NCBI GenBank assembly: GCA_030848545.1
Contig: JAVDCA010000010.1
Location: forward strand, 1 to 64,000
Direction of reading: 5' to 3'
Source: Astrobacterium formosum
GTDB taxonomy: Bacteria; Pseudomonadota; Alphaproteobacteria; Rhizobiales; Xanthobacteraceae
DNA length: 64,000 bases
The notes under the pieces are model-generated. The model saw only the letters and a list, made by a program, of their open reading frames with translations. It was not told the origin of the DNA and ran no database searches. The translations under genes and the position numbers were made by a program. Numbering within the stretch: position 1 is the stretch's first letter; every line of letters begins with the position of its first letter. Of the stretch, positions 35,054-43,318 are shown piece after piece.

Positions 35054-35710
35054 TCAGGCAGCGACGGGCATCTGCGCCACGTCGGCGGGCACGATCAGGC
35101 GTGCCGCCGTCATCTTGACGACCTGTTCGACGCTGACGCCCGGCGCGATCTCCCGGAGCACGAGGCCCTCCGGGGTCGGCGCGATGACGGCGAGCTCGGT
35201 GACCACGAGGTCGACGCGACGCACCGACGTCAGTGGCAGCGTGCATTTCGGGATGATCTTGGGCGCCCCCTTGGCGGTGTGGGTCATGGCCACGATCACC
35301 CGCTTGGCGCCGGTGACCAGGTCCATCGCGCCGCCCATGCCGGGCACCATCTTGCCGGGCACCATCCAGTTGGCGAGATGGCCGTCCTCGTCCACTTCGA
35401 GCCCGCCCAGCACGGTGGCGCTCAAGTGCCCGCCGCGGATGAGCCCGAACGAGAACGCACTGTCGAAGGCGCACGCCCCCGGCACCGCCCCCACCGGCGA
35501 GCCGCCGGCATCGGTCAGGAACTCGTCCTCGAGGCCGATCTCCGGCACCGGCTGCACGCCCACGAGCCCGTTCTCCGACTGGAAGAACACCTCGACGCCG
35601 GGCGGCAGATAGTTCGCCACCAGGGTCGGCAGCCCGATGCCGAGATTGACCAGTTCGCCCGGCGCGAGCTCCAGCGCGACGCGCGACGCGATGACGATCT
35701 TATCGTCCAT
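35054..35710 (-). CDS. atoA: 3-oxoacid CoA-transferase subunit B
   Basis: A 218-residue beta subunit of a family I CoA-transferase (AtoA/ScoB type). The catalytic Glu is Glu46 in 'SENGLVG', which forms the gamma-glutamyl-CoA intermediate; 'GGHLSATVLGGLEVDE' and 'NWMVPGKMVPGMGGAMDL' are family blocks. It moves CoA from acyl-CoA to a 3-oxoacid such as acetoacetate. GAGGAG lies 8 bases before ATG. Its start overlaps the end of the subunit A gene by 11 bases. Confidence 0.94.
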   Translation of the reverse strand: MDDKIVIASRVALELAPGELVNLGIGLPTLVANYLPPGVEVFFQSENGLVGVQPVPEIGLEDEFLTDAGGSPVGAVPGACAFDSAFSFGLIRGGHLSATVLGGLEVDEDGHLANWMVPGKMVPGMGGAMDLVTGAKRVIVAMTHTAKGAPKIIPKCTLPLTSVRRVDLVVTELAVIAPTPEGLVLREIAPGVSVEQVVKMTAARLIVPADVAQMPVAA

Positions 35711-36401
35711 TGGGGCGGCTCCTCTGAATGATGTAGTCGACCAGGACGTGGGGGGTGACCACGTGGTCGGGGGCGATGACGCCGGTGGGCACGATCTCGA
35801 CCGGTTCGGCGATCACGGTCTCGGCCGCCATGGCCATCAGGGGATTGAAGTTGCGCGCCGTCATCTCGTATTCGAGATTGCCGCGGTAGTCGGCGCGCTT
35901 GGCCGCCACCAGGGCGAAGTCGGCCCGCAGCGGCTTTTCGACCAGAAACGTCTTGCCGTCGACCACGATGGTCTGCTTGCCGTCTTCCACCGGGGTGCCG
36001 ATGCCGGTCGGCGTCAACACGCCGCCGAGGCCGTAGCCGCCGGCGCGCACCTGCTCGGCGAGCGTTCCCTGCGGCACCAGTTCGACCTCGATGTCGCCGG
36101 CGATCATCTGCTTCTGGGTCTCCGGATTGGTGCCGATATGGGAGGCGACCACCTTGCGGAGCGCGCGCGCGACCACCAGGAGCCCGATGCCGTTGTCGGG
36201 CCGCGAGGTGTCGTTGCAGATGACGGTCAGGTCCTTGCGGCCCTGGCGGACCAGTTCGGCGATGAGGCGGTGCGGACTGCCCACCCCCATGAAGCCGCCG
36301 ATCATCAGGACGGCCCCATCGGGGATCATCTCGGCGGCCCGTTCGACGCCGACCGCCTTCGGCAGTCGGCCGTCGGCCTTGCGAACTGCACTCGTGTTCA
36401 T
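35700..36401 (-). CDS. atoD: 3-oxoacid CoA-transferase subunit A
   Basis: A 233-residue alpha subunit (AtoD/ScoA type), with 'AVLMIGGFMGVGSPHRLI' near the N-terminus as the CoA-binding glycine loop and 'GGVLTPTGIGT' in the middle. It pairs with the following gene product. ATG 36401 is chosen for AAGGAAG 10 bases upstream; the frame continues upstream to 36545 without a site. The C-terminal basic end (QRSRPNGR) is translated across the subunit B start. Confidence 0.93.
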   Translation of the reverse strand: MNTSAVRKADGRLPKAVGVERAAEMIPDGAVLMIGGFMGVGSPHRLIAELVRQGRKDLTVICNDTSRPDNGIGLLVVARALRKVVASHIGTNPETQKQMIAGDIEVELVPQGTLAEQVRAGGYGLGGVLTPTGIGTPVEDGKQTIVVDGKTFLVEKPLRADFALVAAKRADYRGNLEYEMTARNFNPLMAMAAETVIAEPVEIVPTGVIAPDHVVTPHVLVDYIIQRSRPNGR

Positions 36402-36564
36402 TTTTAGATCACTTCCTTGGTCGATGCCGGCTGCCCACCGCCCGGAGCCGCCGGCGAAAGTGATCACCGGGAAAAGTGCTCCGTGGTTGCTCGTGCGGTG
36501 CGCAGGCGAGCAGCAACAGCGTATCGGATCGGATGCCGGCGGCATGCGCCGCCGGCATTGGTCG

Positions 36565-36873
36565 TCAATCGTTCGGGATGTCCATCAGCAGCAGCGCCGA
36601 ACTCAGGCACTTGCCGTGGATATCGAGCGCCAGCGTGCGGGTGACGCCGCCGCCGAGCGCCTCGTACATGACGAAGTTGAGCGCGCCGATCTTGGGCAGT
36701 TCGTAGCGCACCACGTCGCCGTGGACGACGTCGGAGAAATGCGCCTTGACGCGGTCCACCGTGACGTGGCGGCGCAGCCGCTCGTAGTCCTGCGGATCGT
36801 AGGCGATCACCGAGATGTTGGACGTGTTGCCCTTGTCGCCGGTGCGGGAATGGGCGAGTTCACGCAGAATCAT
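36565..36873 (-). CDS. AtuA-associated small protein (AtuA C-terminal-like domain)
   Basis: A 102-residue protein that starts MILRELAHSRTGDKGNTSN; 'ARTGDKG' is the mark of the domain found at the C-terminus of longer AtuA-like proteins. Here it is a separate gene just behind the AtuA-like gene. ATG 36873 has GGAGG 7 bases upstream; GTG 36879 overlaps the preceding stop (GTGA). It likely forms a complex with the AtuA-like protein. The biochemical role of the family is not established. A 163-base gap separates it from atoD. Confidence 0.8.
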   Translation of the reverse strand: MILRELAHSRTGDKGNTSNISVIAYDPQDYERLRRHVTVDRVKAHFSDVVHGDVVRYELPKIGALNFVMYEALGGGVTRTLALDIHGKCLSSALLLMDIPND

Positions 36874-36875
36874 GA

Positions 36876-38219
36876 TCACACCTCCATGATCTCGACCGAC
36901 ATGGTCAAGAACGTGCGCGGCAACAGCACCGACTGCACGGCGACCACCTCGCGGGCCGACTTGAAGGCCCCGCCGCCGGCGGCGGGGCCGTTGGTATAGA
37001 GGGTCTCGACCTCGTTGCCGATCCTGACCGCCTCTGCCATGGAGTCGGTGCGGCCGGTGACGCGGGCCCGCACCTCGTAGGGCGCGTGGCCGTCGCGACC
37101 CGACAGCGTCGCTCCATGGATGGCGTCGACGCCGATGAGGTCGAAGCGCATCTCGGTGGTGCGCACCTGCATGATCTCGAGCCGCTCGCGCACGATGTCG
37201 AGGGCGAGGCGCCCGCGCTCAACCGCACCCGGGCCCGCATAGGAGATCTGGCCTTCGCCGATATAGCTGTCGACGTAGCCGACCGAGACTTTCAGCGTGT
37301 CGGTCCGGGGCCGGCCGGTACCGCCGGTGACGCGCACGCGGTCGTCGCCGATCTCCTCGATCGTAACCTGCGAGAAGTCGGCGACCACGTCGGGCTGATA
37401 GTAGTTCTTGGGGTCGTGCAGTTCGTAGAGGAGCTGCTCCTTGGCGGTGCGGGCGGTGACCTTGCCGCCCGAGCCCGCGACCTTGGTGACGACCAGATTG
37501 CCGGCCTCGTCGACTTCGCCGATGGGGAAGCCGAGACGGCCCAGTCCCTCGACGTCCTTGGGACCGGGGTCGGCGAAATAGCCGCCGGTCACCTGACCGG
37601 CGCATTCGAGCAGATGGCCGACCACGGTGCCCTTGCCGAGCTTGTCCCAGTCGTCCATGGTCCAGCCGAACTCGTGCACCAGCGGCGCCATGAACAGGGC
37701 CGGATCGGCGGCGCGGCCGGTGATGACCACATCGGCGCCATCCTGGAGGGCTTTGACGATGGGGGCGACGCCGAAATAGGCGTTGGCCGAAACGATGCGG
37801 TTGCCGAGGTCGCCGGTCGACGTGCCGGTCTCCTCCAGCCGCCATGGCTTGCTGCGCACCGTGTCGAGAACGTCGTCGCCGGTGACGGCGGCGATCTTGA
37901 GGCCTTTCAGGCCGAGTGCCTTGGCGATCTCGGCCGTCTTCTTGACGCCGGCGAGCGGATTGGCAGCACCCATATTGGTGACGATCTTGATGCCCTTGGC
38001 CTTGCAGATCGGCAGCACCGCCTTCATGCGTGCTTCCAGGAGCGCGTCGTAGCCCAAGGCCGGGTTCTTCATCTTGGCCTGCTGGGAGAGCGCGATGGTG
38101 CGCTCCGCCAGGCATTCGAACACCAGGTAGTCGATGTCGCCCTTTTCGGCGAGTTCGACCGCCGGTTCGATGCGGTCGCCGGCATAGCCGGCGCCCGAAC
38201 CGATGCGGATCTTTCTCAT
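36876..38219 (-). CDS. AtuA-like protein (DUF1446 family)
   Basis: A 447-residue protein of the family named for AtuA, needed for acyclic terpene use in Pseudomonas. Family marks are 'RIGSGAGYAGDRIEPAVEL' at the start, 'VTNMGAANP', 'ITGRAADPALF' and 'GHLLECAGQVTGGYFADPG'. Its reaction is unknown; members are found with acyl-CoA and CoA-transferase genes, so a hydroxyacid or dicarboxylate acyl-CoA step is plausible. AAGGA lies 9 bases before ATG 38219. It lies between the CitMHS transporter and the CoA-transferase in one operon. Confidence 0.88.
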   Translation of the reverse strand: MRKIRIGSGAGYAGDRIEPAVELAEKGDIDYLVFECLAERTIALSQQAKMKNPALGYDALLEARMKAVLPICKAKGIKIVTNMGAANPLAGVKKTAEIAKALGLKGLKIAAVTGDDVLDTVRSKPWRLEETGTSTGDLGNRIVSANAYFGVAPIVKALQDGADVVITGRAADPALFMAPLVHEFGWTMDDWDKLGKGTVVGHLLECAGQVTGGYFADPGPKDVEGLGRLGFPIGEVDEAGNLVVTKVAGSGGKVTARTAKEQLLYELHDPKNYYQPDVVADFSQVTIEEIGDDRVRVTGGTGRPRTDTLKVSVGYVDSYIGEGQISYAGPGAVERGRLALDIVRERLEIMQVRTTEMRFDLIGVDAIHGATLSGRDGHAPYEVRARVTGRTDSMAEAVRIGNEVETLYTNGPAAGGGAFKSAREVVAVQSVLLPRTFLTMSVEIMEV

Positions 38220-38249
38220 GTCACTGCGTCCTTGTTCTCTAACGCCCGT

Positions 38250-39563
38250 TCACAGCGGCAGAATGCCGAGCACGACGGCGGCGATCGTCATGACGATCGA
38301 GGTCGCCCACAGGAACGGAATGGTGAATTTCTGATGCTCGCCGAGATCGATGCCGCACAATCCGACCAGCAGGAAGGTCGCCGGCGTTAGCGGGCTGACC
38401 GGGAAGCCGACCGTCATCTGGCCGAAGATCGCTGCCTGGCCCATCGCGACCGGCGGAACGCCGAGCACATTGCCGGCCTCGGCCAGCACCGGCAGGACGC
38501 CGAAGTAGAAGGAGTCGGGATCGAACAAAAGGCTGAGCGGCATGGAGATGAACCCGAGCACGACCGGCATGTGCTGCGCATAGGCGGTCGGCACATGGGC
38601 GGCGGCGAACCGGGCCATGTCGGTGAGCATCTTGGTGTCCTTCATGATGCCGGTGAAGACGCCGGCAGCAAGAAGGATCGAAGCCATCATCAGCGCCGCC
38701 TTGGCGTGGGCGTCGATGCGCTCACGCTGGTCCTTGACGTTGGGATAGTTGATGAGCAGGGCGACGACCGTGCCGATCATGAAGCAGACCACCGGCTGGG
38801 CCACCTGGGTGATCATCGCCGCCAGAACGGCGATCGCCAACGCGATGTTGACCAGGAACAGCTTGGGACGGACCAGCTTCTGCTCGGCCTCGCTGAGCGC
38901 CGGGCGGGTGTAGCCGACCGCCTCGCCGTCGCTGCCGATGCCCGACAGTTTCAGCCGCTTCTCCTCGCGCATGCCGAGGAACCAGGCGCAACCGAACACG
39001 AACAGCAGGCCGATCACCTGCACCGGCAGCACCGGCATGAACAGGTCGCCGATCGGGATGTGCAGCGAAGTCGCCGCGCGCAGGGTCGGACCGCCCCACG
39101 GCAGCATGTTGGCGGTGCCGGCCGCCATCGCGACCACGCAGGCGAGGACGCGCTTGTCCATGTTGAGCCGGTCGAACAGCGGCAGCATGGCCGGGATCGT
39201 CACCAGGAAGGTGACCGCGCCGGAGCCGTCGAGATGCACGATGGCGGCGAGCACGGCGGCACCGAGGACGATGCGCGACGGCTTGACGCCGACCACCTTG
39301 AGGATGCCGTTGATGATGGGGTCGAGCGTGCCGGCGTCCTTGATGACGCCGAAGAACAGGATGGCGAACACGAACATGCCGACCACCGGCGCAATGCTCT
39401 GTACGCCCTTGACGGCGAATTTGCCGGTGTCGGCGATCGAGAAGCCGGCGATGAGTGCGCCGATCATCGGCACGATGATGAGCGCCGCCATGGGCGACAG
39501 CTTCTTGGTGAGAATACCCCCCAGGACGACGACGATGACCAGGAGTCCGATCAAGGCAAGCAT
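38250..39563 (-). CDS. CitMHS-family carboxylate transporter
   Basis: A 437-residue inner-membrane protein of the citrate-Mg/Me:H symporter family with about 12 hydrophobic segments. 'HLDGSGAVTFLVTIPAMLPLF' (family block around residue 110), 'MLPWGGPTLRAA' and 'FPVSPLTPATFLLVGL' are characteristic. It would import a carboxylate, perhaps as a metal complex. It is the first gene of the minus-strand operon, 30 bases before the AtuA-like gene, and is divergent from a LysR gene. GGGGGA lies just before ATG. Confidence 0.9.
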   Translation of the reverse strand: MLALIGLLVIVVVLGGILTKKLSPMAALIIVPMIGALIAGFSIADTGKFAVKGVQSIAPVVGMFVFAILFFGVIKDAGTLDPIINGILKVVGVKPSRIVLGAAVLAAIVHLDGSGAVTFLVTIPAMLPLFDRLNMDKRVLACVVAMAAGTANMLPWGGPTLRAATSLHIPIGDLFMPVLPVQVIGLLFVFGCAWFLGMREEKRLKLSGIGSDGEAVGYTRPALSEAEQKLVRPKLFLVNIALAIAVLAAMITQVAQPVVCFMIGTVVALLINYPNVKDQRERIDAHAKAALMMASILLAAGVFTGIMKDTKMLTDMARFAAAHVPTAYAQHMPVVLGFISMPLSLLFDPDSFYFGVLPVLAEAGNVLGVPPVAMGQAAIFGQMTVGFPVSPLTPATFLLVGLCGIDLGEHQKFTIPFLWATSIVMTIAAVVLGILPL

Positions 39564-39800
39564 CTATTCCCCCTACTGTCCTGCCCCGGCGCGCGCGGAA
39601 GCGATCCGCCGCGCGATCGAAGCGAATTGGGATTCACATGGTAGGCGTCGTGGTGGAGCCGCGGCGTGGTGCTGCCGCCGCGGTTCCAGAGCTGTGCGGC
39701 ATTCACTCCCGCACGGCATCGCTGCCGATGCGGTCGTGAATGCACAATCGGGGGTGGCACGGACGATAGGAAAATCGCCCGATAAGGCAATTGAAATTAT

Positions 39801-39819
39801 GTTATATCAGCAATAGAAC
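39801..39819. promoter_or_regulatory. Candidate LysR-type operator
   Basis: GTTATATCAGCAATAGAAC is an imperfect palindrome with six of seven arm pairs matching, in the only AT-rich part of the divergent spacer. It ends 7 bases before the LysR start, so autorepression together with control of the CitMHS operon is likely. The exact T-N11-A form is not met. Confidence 0.5.
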
Positions 39820-39825
39820 TACGTT

Positions 39826-40728
39826 ATGGATATCACGCTTCGGCAGATACGTTCGTTTCTCGCCATCGCGCATCTGGGCAGCTTCACCCGGGCGGCCAGC
39901 CTGCTGCACATCTCGCAGCCCGCCCTGACGGTGCAGATCCGCAACCTCGAAACCGCCCTCGGGGTCAAGCTCCTCGACCGCACCAGCCGCTCGGTGGAGG
40001 TCACGCGACTCGGACGCGAATTGCTGCCGAGCCTGCAGAGGGCGTTGCGCGATCTCGAAGCCGCCATGGCGGATGTTCACGAGGTCGGAGCGGGGCGACG
40101 CGGCACCGTCCGTGTGGCGGCTCTACCGTCGTTCGCAGCGTCGCTCCTGCCGCGCGTGATCCTTGCCTATCGGCACGCCAATCCGGCGCTCGCCTTCGTG
40201 GTGCGCGACGCCATCGCGGCCCGCATCGCCGACATGGTGGGTTCGGAAGAGGTCGACATCGGCATCACGGGTGGGGTCATCTCGGAGCCGCGGCTCGAGG
40301 TCCTGCATACCGGAACCGATCGGCTGGTGGTCATCTTCCCCGCCAAACACCCGATCGGGCGCAAACGGAACATCCGCATCGGCGACTTCGTCGACCAGCC
40401 GCTGGTACTGACCAACACGGGCACCAGCTTGCGCGAAGTGGTCGACGCCGCCTTCATGAATATCGGGCGCATTCCCACCATCGCCTGCGAGGTCACCTAC
40501 ATGATTTCGGCCGTCGCCATGGTCCGGGCCGGACTCGGGATCACGATCCTGCCCCAGTCGGCGCACGAGATCCGCGCCGAGCCCAGCCTGCGCGCGCGGC
40601 CCATCGACGACCCGTCGTTCCTGCGACCGGTCGCCGTGATCAAGAAGAAGGGGCGCACGCTGCCGCCGGCCTCGGCCGGGTTCCTGGAAGTGCTGCTGGC
40701 GGAAATGGCCCCGCGCAAGCGAACCTGA
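39826..40728 (+). CDS. LysR-family transcriptional regulator
   Basis: A 300-residue regulator. The winged helix-turn-helix is at 1-60 ('RQIRSFLAIAHLGSFTRAASLLHISQPALT' family positions 6-35) and the periplasmic-binding-like effector domain at about 90-295. It is divergent from the CitMHS-AtuA-AtoDA-PhaA operon and most likely activates it in response to the imported acid or its CoA product. ATG 39826 is chosen because it gives the normal N-terminus (MDITLRQIRSF). A dyad overlaps the promoter region. Confidence 0.93.
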   Translation: MDITLRQIRSFLAIAHLGSFTRAASLLHISQPALTVQIRNLETALGVKLLDRTSRSVEVTRLGRELLPSLQRALRDLEAAMADVHEVGAGRRGTVRVAALPSFAASLLPRVILAYRHANPALAFVVRDAIAARIADMVGSEEVDIGITGGVISEPRLEVLHTGTDRLVVIFPAKHPIGRKRNIRIGDFVDQPLVLTNTGTSLREVVDAAFMNIGRIPTIACEVTYMISAVAMVRAGLGITILPQSAHEIRAEPSLRARPIDDPSFLRPVAVIKKKGRTLPPASAGFLEVLLAEMAPRKRT

Positions 40729-40762
40729 TGCCGGCGTCTGCTGGGTCGTAAACGGCCCTCAT

Positions 40763-40910
40763 CCGATTCCGTCATTGCGAGCGGAAGCGAAACAATCCAG
40801 TCCTTGCTTCAGAACTCCTGGATTGCCTCGTCGCTTCGCTCCCAGAAAGTAAGTAGGAGATCATGAACTCGCCCCACGGTTCCCTCCCCCTGCAAGGGGG
40901 AGGGAGCAGG
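40763..40910. repeat. Composite palindromic repeats before the second thiolase
   Basis: CGTCATTGCGAGCGGAAGCG and AATCCAG (40770-40800) are mirrored by CTGGATTGCCTCGTCGCTTCGCTC (family end at about 40843); this is the common 'cattgcgagcg' repeat of rhizobial genomes. A second element, TCCCTCCCCCTGCAAGGGGG, lies at 40881-40905. Both lie between the LysR and thiolase stop codons. Confidence 0.75.
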
Positions 40911-41004
40911 CAGCGTGCGCGGCAACTTTCATCCAACGCGGGTCGACCGAAGGTCCGTGCCTAACTCGCAATGATGAGTCGAGATCGACGGTGCCCGCAC
41001 GGCC

Positions 41005-42183
41005 TCAGGGGCGCTCCACGCACATGGCGATGCCCATGCCGCCGCCGATACACAAGGTCGCCAGGCCTTTCTTGGCATTGCGTTTCTGCATCTCGTAAAG
41101 GAGCGTCGTGAGGACCCGGGCCCCGGATGCTCCGATCGGATGGCCGAGCGCGATGGCGCCGCCATTGACGTTGACCTTGGCGGAATCCCAGCCGAGATCC
41201 TGGTTGACCGCGCAGGCCTGCGCCGCGAAGGCCTCGTTGGCCTCGATGAGGTCGAGGTCGTCGACGCTCCAGCCGGCCTTCTTGAGCGCCGCCCGGGAGG
41301 CGGGAATCGGGCCAGTCCCCATGATCTTGGGATCGACGCCGGCGTGCGCCCAGGAGACGATGCGGGCGAGCGGTGTCTTGCCTTCCTGCGCCGCAAGGCT
41401 CGCCTTCATCAGGACCAGCGCGGCGGCACCGTCATTGATGCCCGACGCGTTCGCGGCCGTGACCGTGCCCTCCTTGTCGAAGGCGGGCCTGAGCTTGGCG
41501 ATGGCTTCCAGCGTCACGCCGGCTTTCGGATACTCGTCGGTGTCGACCACGATGTCGCCCTTGCGGGACTTGATGGTGACGGGGACGATCTCGTCCTTGA
41601 AGCGGCCGGACTTCATGGCGGCCTCGGCCTTGTTCTGCGACGCCACCGCGAACTCGTCCTGCTGCGCCCGCGTGATCTGCCACTGGCGGGCAACGTTCTC
41701 GGCAGTCGTCCCCATGTGATAGCCGTTGAAGGCATCCCACAGGCCATCCTTGATCATGGTGTCGGTGAGTTCGAGGGCGCCCATCTTCTGGCCGGCGCGC
41801 AGATAGGCACAGTGCGGCGCCATGCTCATGGATTCCTGGCCGCCGGCGACGACGATGTCGGCGTCGCCCTCGCGGATCGCCTGCAGGCCGAGCGCGATGG
41901 CGCGCAAGCCGGAGCCGCACAGCTGGTTGACCCCCCAGGCCGGAGTCTCGACCGGGATCCCGGCCGCGATTGATGCCTGGCGGGCGGGGTTCTGACCCTG
42001 GCCGGCGGTGAGGATCTGGCCGATGATCACCTCGGAAACGCGGGCCGGCTCGACGCCCGCGCGCTCCAGCGCCGCCTTGATGGCGGTCCTGCCGAGTTCA
42101 TGGGCCGGCAGGTTGCCGAACGCGCCATTGAAGGCTCCGACCGGGGTGCGCGCCGCAGACACAATGACAACGTCGTCTTGCAT
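41005..42183 (-). CDS. phaA: Acetyl-CoA acetyltransferase (beta-ketothiolase), copy 2
   Basis: A 392-residue thiolase with the same catalytic Cys89, His348 and Cys378 as copy 1 and an extra C-terminal Pro. AGGAG lies 7 bases before ATG. It is divergent from phaR, as phaA is in many rhizobia, so it is probably the original polyhydroxybutyrate thiolase; phaB, however, lies 7 kb away behind copy 1. The C-terminal third of both proteins is nearly identical while the N-terminal half differs more, which suggests gene conversion. Confidence 0.95.
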   Translation of the reverse strand: MQDDVVIVSAARTPVGAFNGAFGNLPAHELGRTAIKAALERAGVEPARVSEVIIGQILTAGQGQNPARQASIAAGIPVETPAWGVNQLCGSGLRAIALGLQAIREGDADIVVAGGQESMSMAPHCAYLRAGQKMGALELTDTMIKDGLWDAFNGYHMGTTAENVARQWQITRAQQDEFAVASQNKAEAAMKSGRFKDEIVPVTIKSRKGDIVVDTDEYPKAGVTLEAIAKLRPAFDKEGTVTAANASGINDGAAALVLMKASLAAQEGKTPLARIVSWAHAGVDPKIMGTGPIPASRAALKKAGWSVDDLDLIEANEAFAAQACAVNQDLGWDSAKVNVNGGAIALGHPIGASGARVLTTLLYEMQKRNAKKGLATLCIGGGMGIAMCVERP

Positions 42184-42534
42184 TCTCGAACTCCTGGGGT
42201 TGCGTCACGGGGTGGCAGGACCGCATGGCGCGCCGGCGGGCCGGCGACGCCTTTTTCCAAAAGAACGTCGGGTTCCCAAAGAACGTCGGGCTCAGAGCCC
42301 CCGGATTCCGGGATCACATACACCCTGGGTAGCGTTGGGCCGCGCCGATGTCCATTCGACCATCGCGGCAGAGTCGCAGACACCGCGGATGGTCCACCCC
42401 AGATAGGCCCTGCGGCCGACGTCGGCCAGTGCCCCTTGGGCGTAATAGGGGTGGCCCCGTGCCGGGAAACCGCCTATTTTGCCGGTCGGTCACATGCCGG
42501 ACCGGGTCGGCATGGGGGGAGCGTATCGGACCAC
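42184..42534. other. Divergent phaA / phaR promoter region with a direct repeat
   Basis: About 350 bases without a supported gene. AAAGAACGTCGGG occurs at 42260-42272 and 42278-42290, 18 bp apart on one helix face within about half a turn. It may be a regulator site for phaA or phaR; the known PhaR sites are not obviously matched. Confidence 0.45.
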
Positions 42535-43143
42535 ATGGCGAAATCCGACGAACCGGTCATCATTAAAAAGTACGCCAACCGGCGATTGTACAACACCGGA
42601 ACGAGCACCTATGTGACGCTCGAGGATCTCGCCGCCATGGTCAAGAAGGGCGAGGATTTCGTCGTCTACGACGCCAAGACCGGCGAGGAAATCACCCGCT
42701 CGGTGCTCGCCCAGATCATTTTCGAACAGGAGAACAAGGAGGGCCAGAACCTCCTGCCCATCGCCTTCCTGCGCCAGCTGATCCGCTTCTACGGCGACAG
42801 CATGCAGATGCTGGTGCCGCGCTATCTGGAAGTCTCGATCGATTCCCTGACCAAGGAGCAGGAGAAGTTCCGCTCCCAGATGGCCCAGGCCTTCGGGGTC
42901 GGGGGCTTCGGCCCCATGGAGGATCAGGTCCGCCGCAACATGGAAATGTTCGAACGGGCCTTCACCATGTTCGCCCCCTTCGCCCGCGCGGGCCAGAGCG
43001 CGCCCGAAACCGCGCCGCCTGCCCAGGCCGCGCAGCCGACCCAGGCCGCACAGCCGACCAGCAGCGACATCGACGACATGAAGCGACAACTCGACGAGAT
43101 GCAGAAGAAGATCGACCGCCTCGGCGACAACAACAAGGCCTGA
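42535..43143 (+). CDS. phaR: Polyhydroxyalkanoate synthesis repressor PhaR
   Basis: A 202-residue regulator (also called AniA). The N-terminal PHB/PHA-accumulation DNA-binding domain has 'IIKKYANRRLYNTGTSTYVTLEDL' (positions 9-32, family hallmark); a PHB-binding repeat region follows, with 'FYGDSMQMLVPRYLE' and 'NMEMFERAFTMF'. The C-terminus is an Ala/Pro/Gln linker plus a coiled coil. PhaR represses phasin and its own gene and is released by nascent PHB. ATG 42535 gives the usual MAKSDEPVI start. Confidence 0.95.
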   Translation: MAKSDEPVIIKKYANRRLYNTGTSTYVTLEDLAAMVKKGEDFVVYDAKTGEEITRSVLAQIIFEQENKEGQNLLPIAFLRQLIRFYGDSMQMLVPRYLEVSIDSLTKEQEKFRSQMAQAFGVGGFGPMEDQVRRNMEMFERAFTMFAPFARAGQSAPETAPPAQAAQPTQAAQPTSSDIDDMKRQLDEMQKKIDRLGDNNKA

Positions 43144-43170
43144 GGGCTGAACTTGGCCGCGTAGGCACCG

Positions 43171-43284
43171 CGTAGCCTGGGTTGAGCGCAGCGAAACCCA
43201 GGAGCCCACATCACCGCGAACGTACATTTTCGCGATTTGCGAGAGGCCGTCCCCCGGTTTCGCTGCGCTCAACCCGGGCTACGA
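43171..43284. repeat. Long inverted repeat after phaR
   Basis: GTAGCCTGGGTTGAGCGCAG and the following GCGAAACCCAGG (43172-43202) reappear inverted as CCCGGTTTCGCTGCGC and TCAACCCGGGCTAC (43253-43282) with few mismatches. Each arm is itself a hairpin. It lies between the converging phaR and GGDEF-EAL genes and may stop both transcripts. Confidence 0.8.
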
Positions 43285-43318
43285 AGCTACTACCCGCAAC
43301 GACCCTCGGCGCCCCCCA

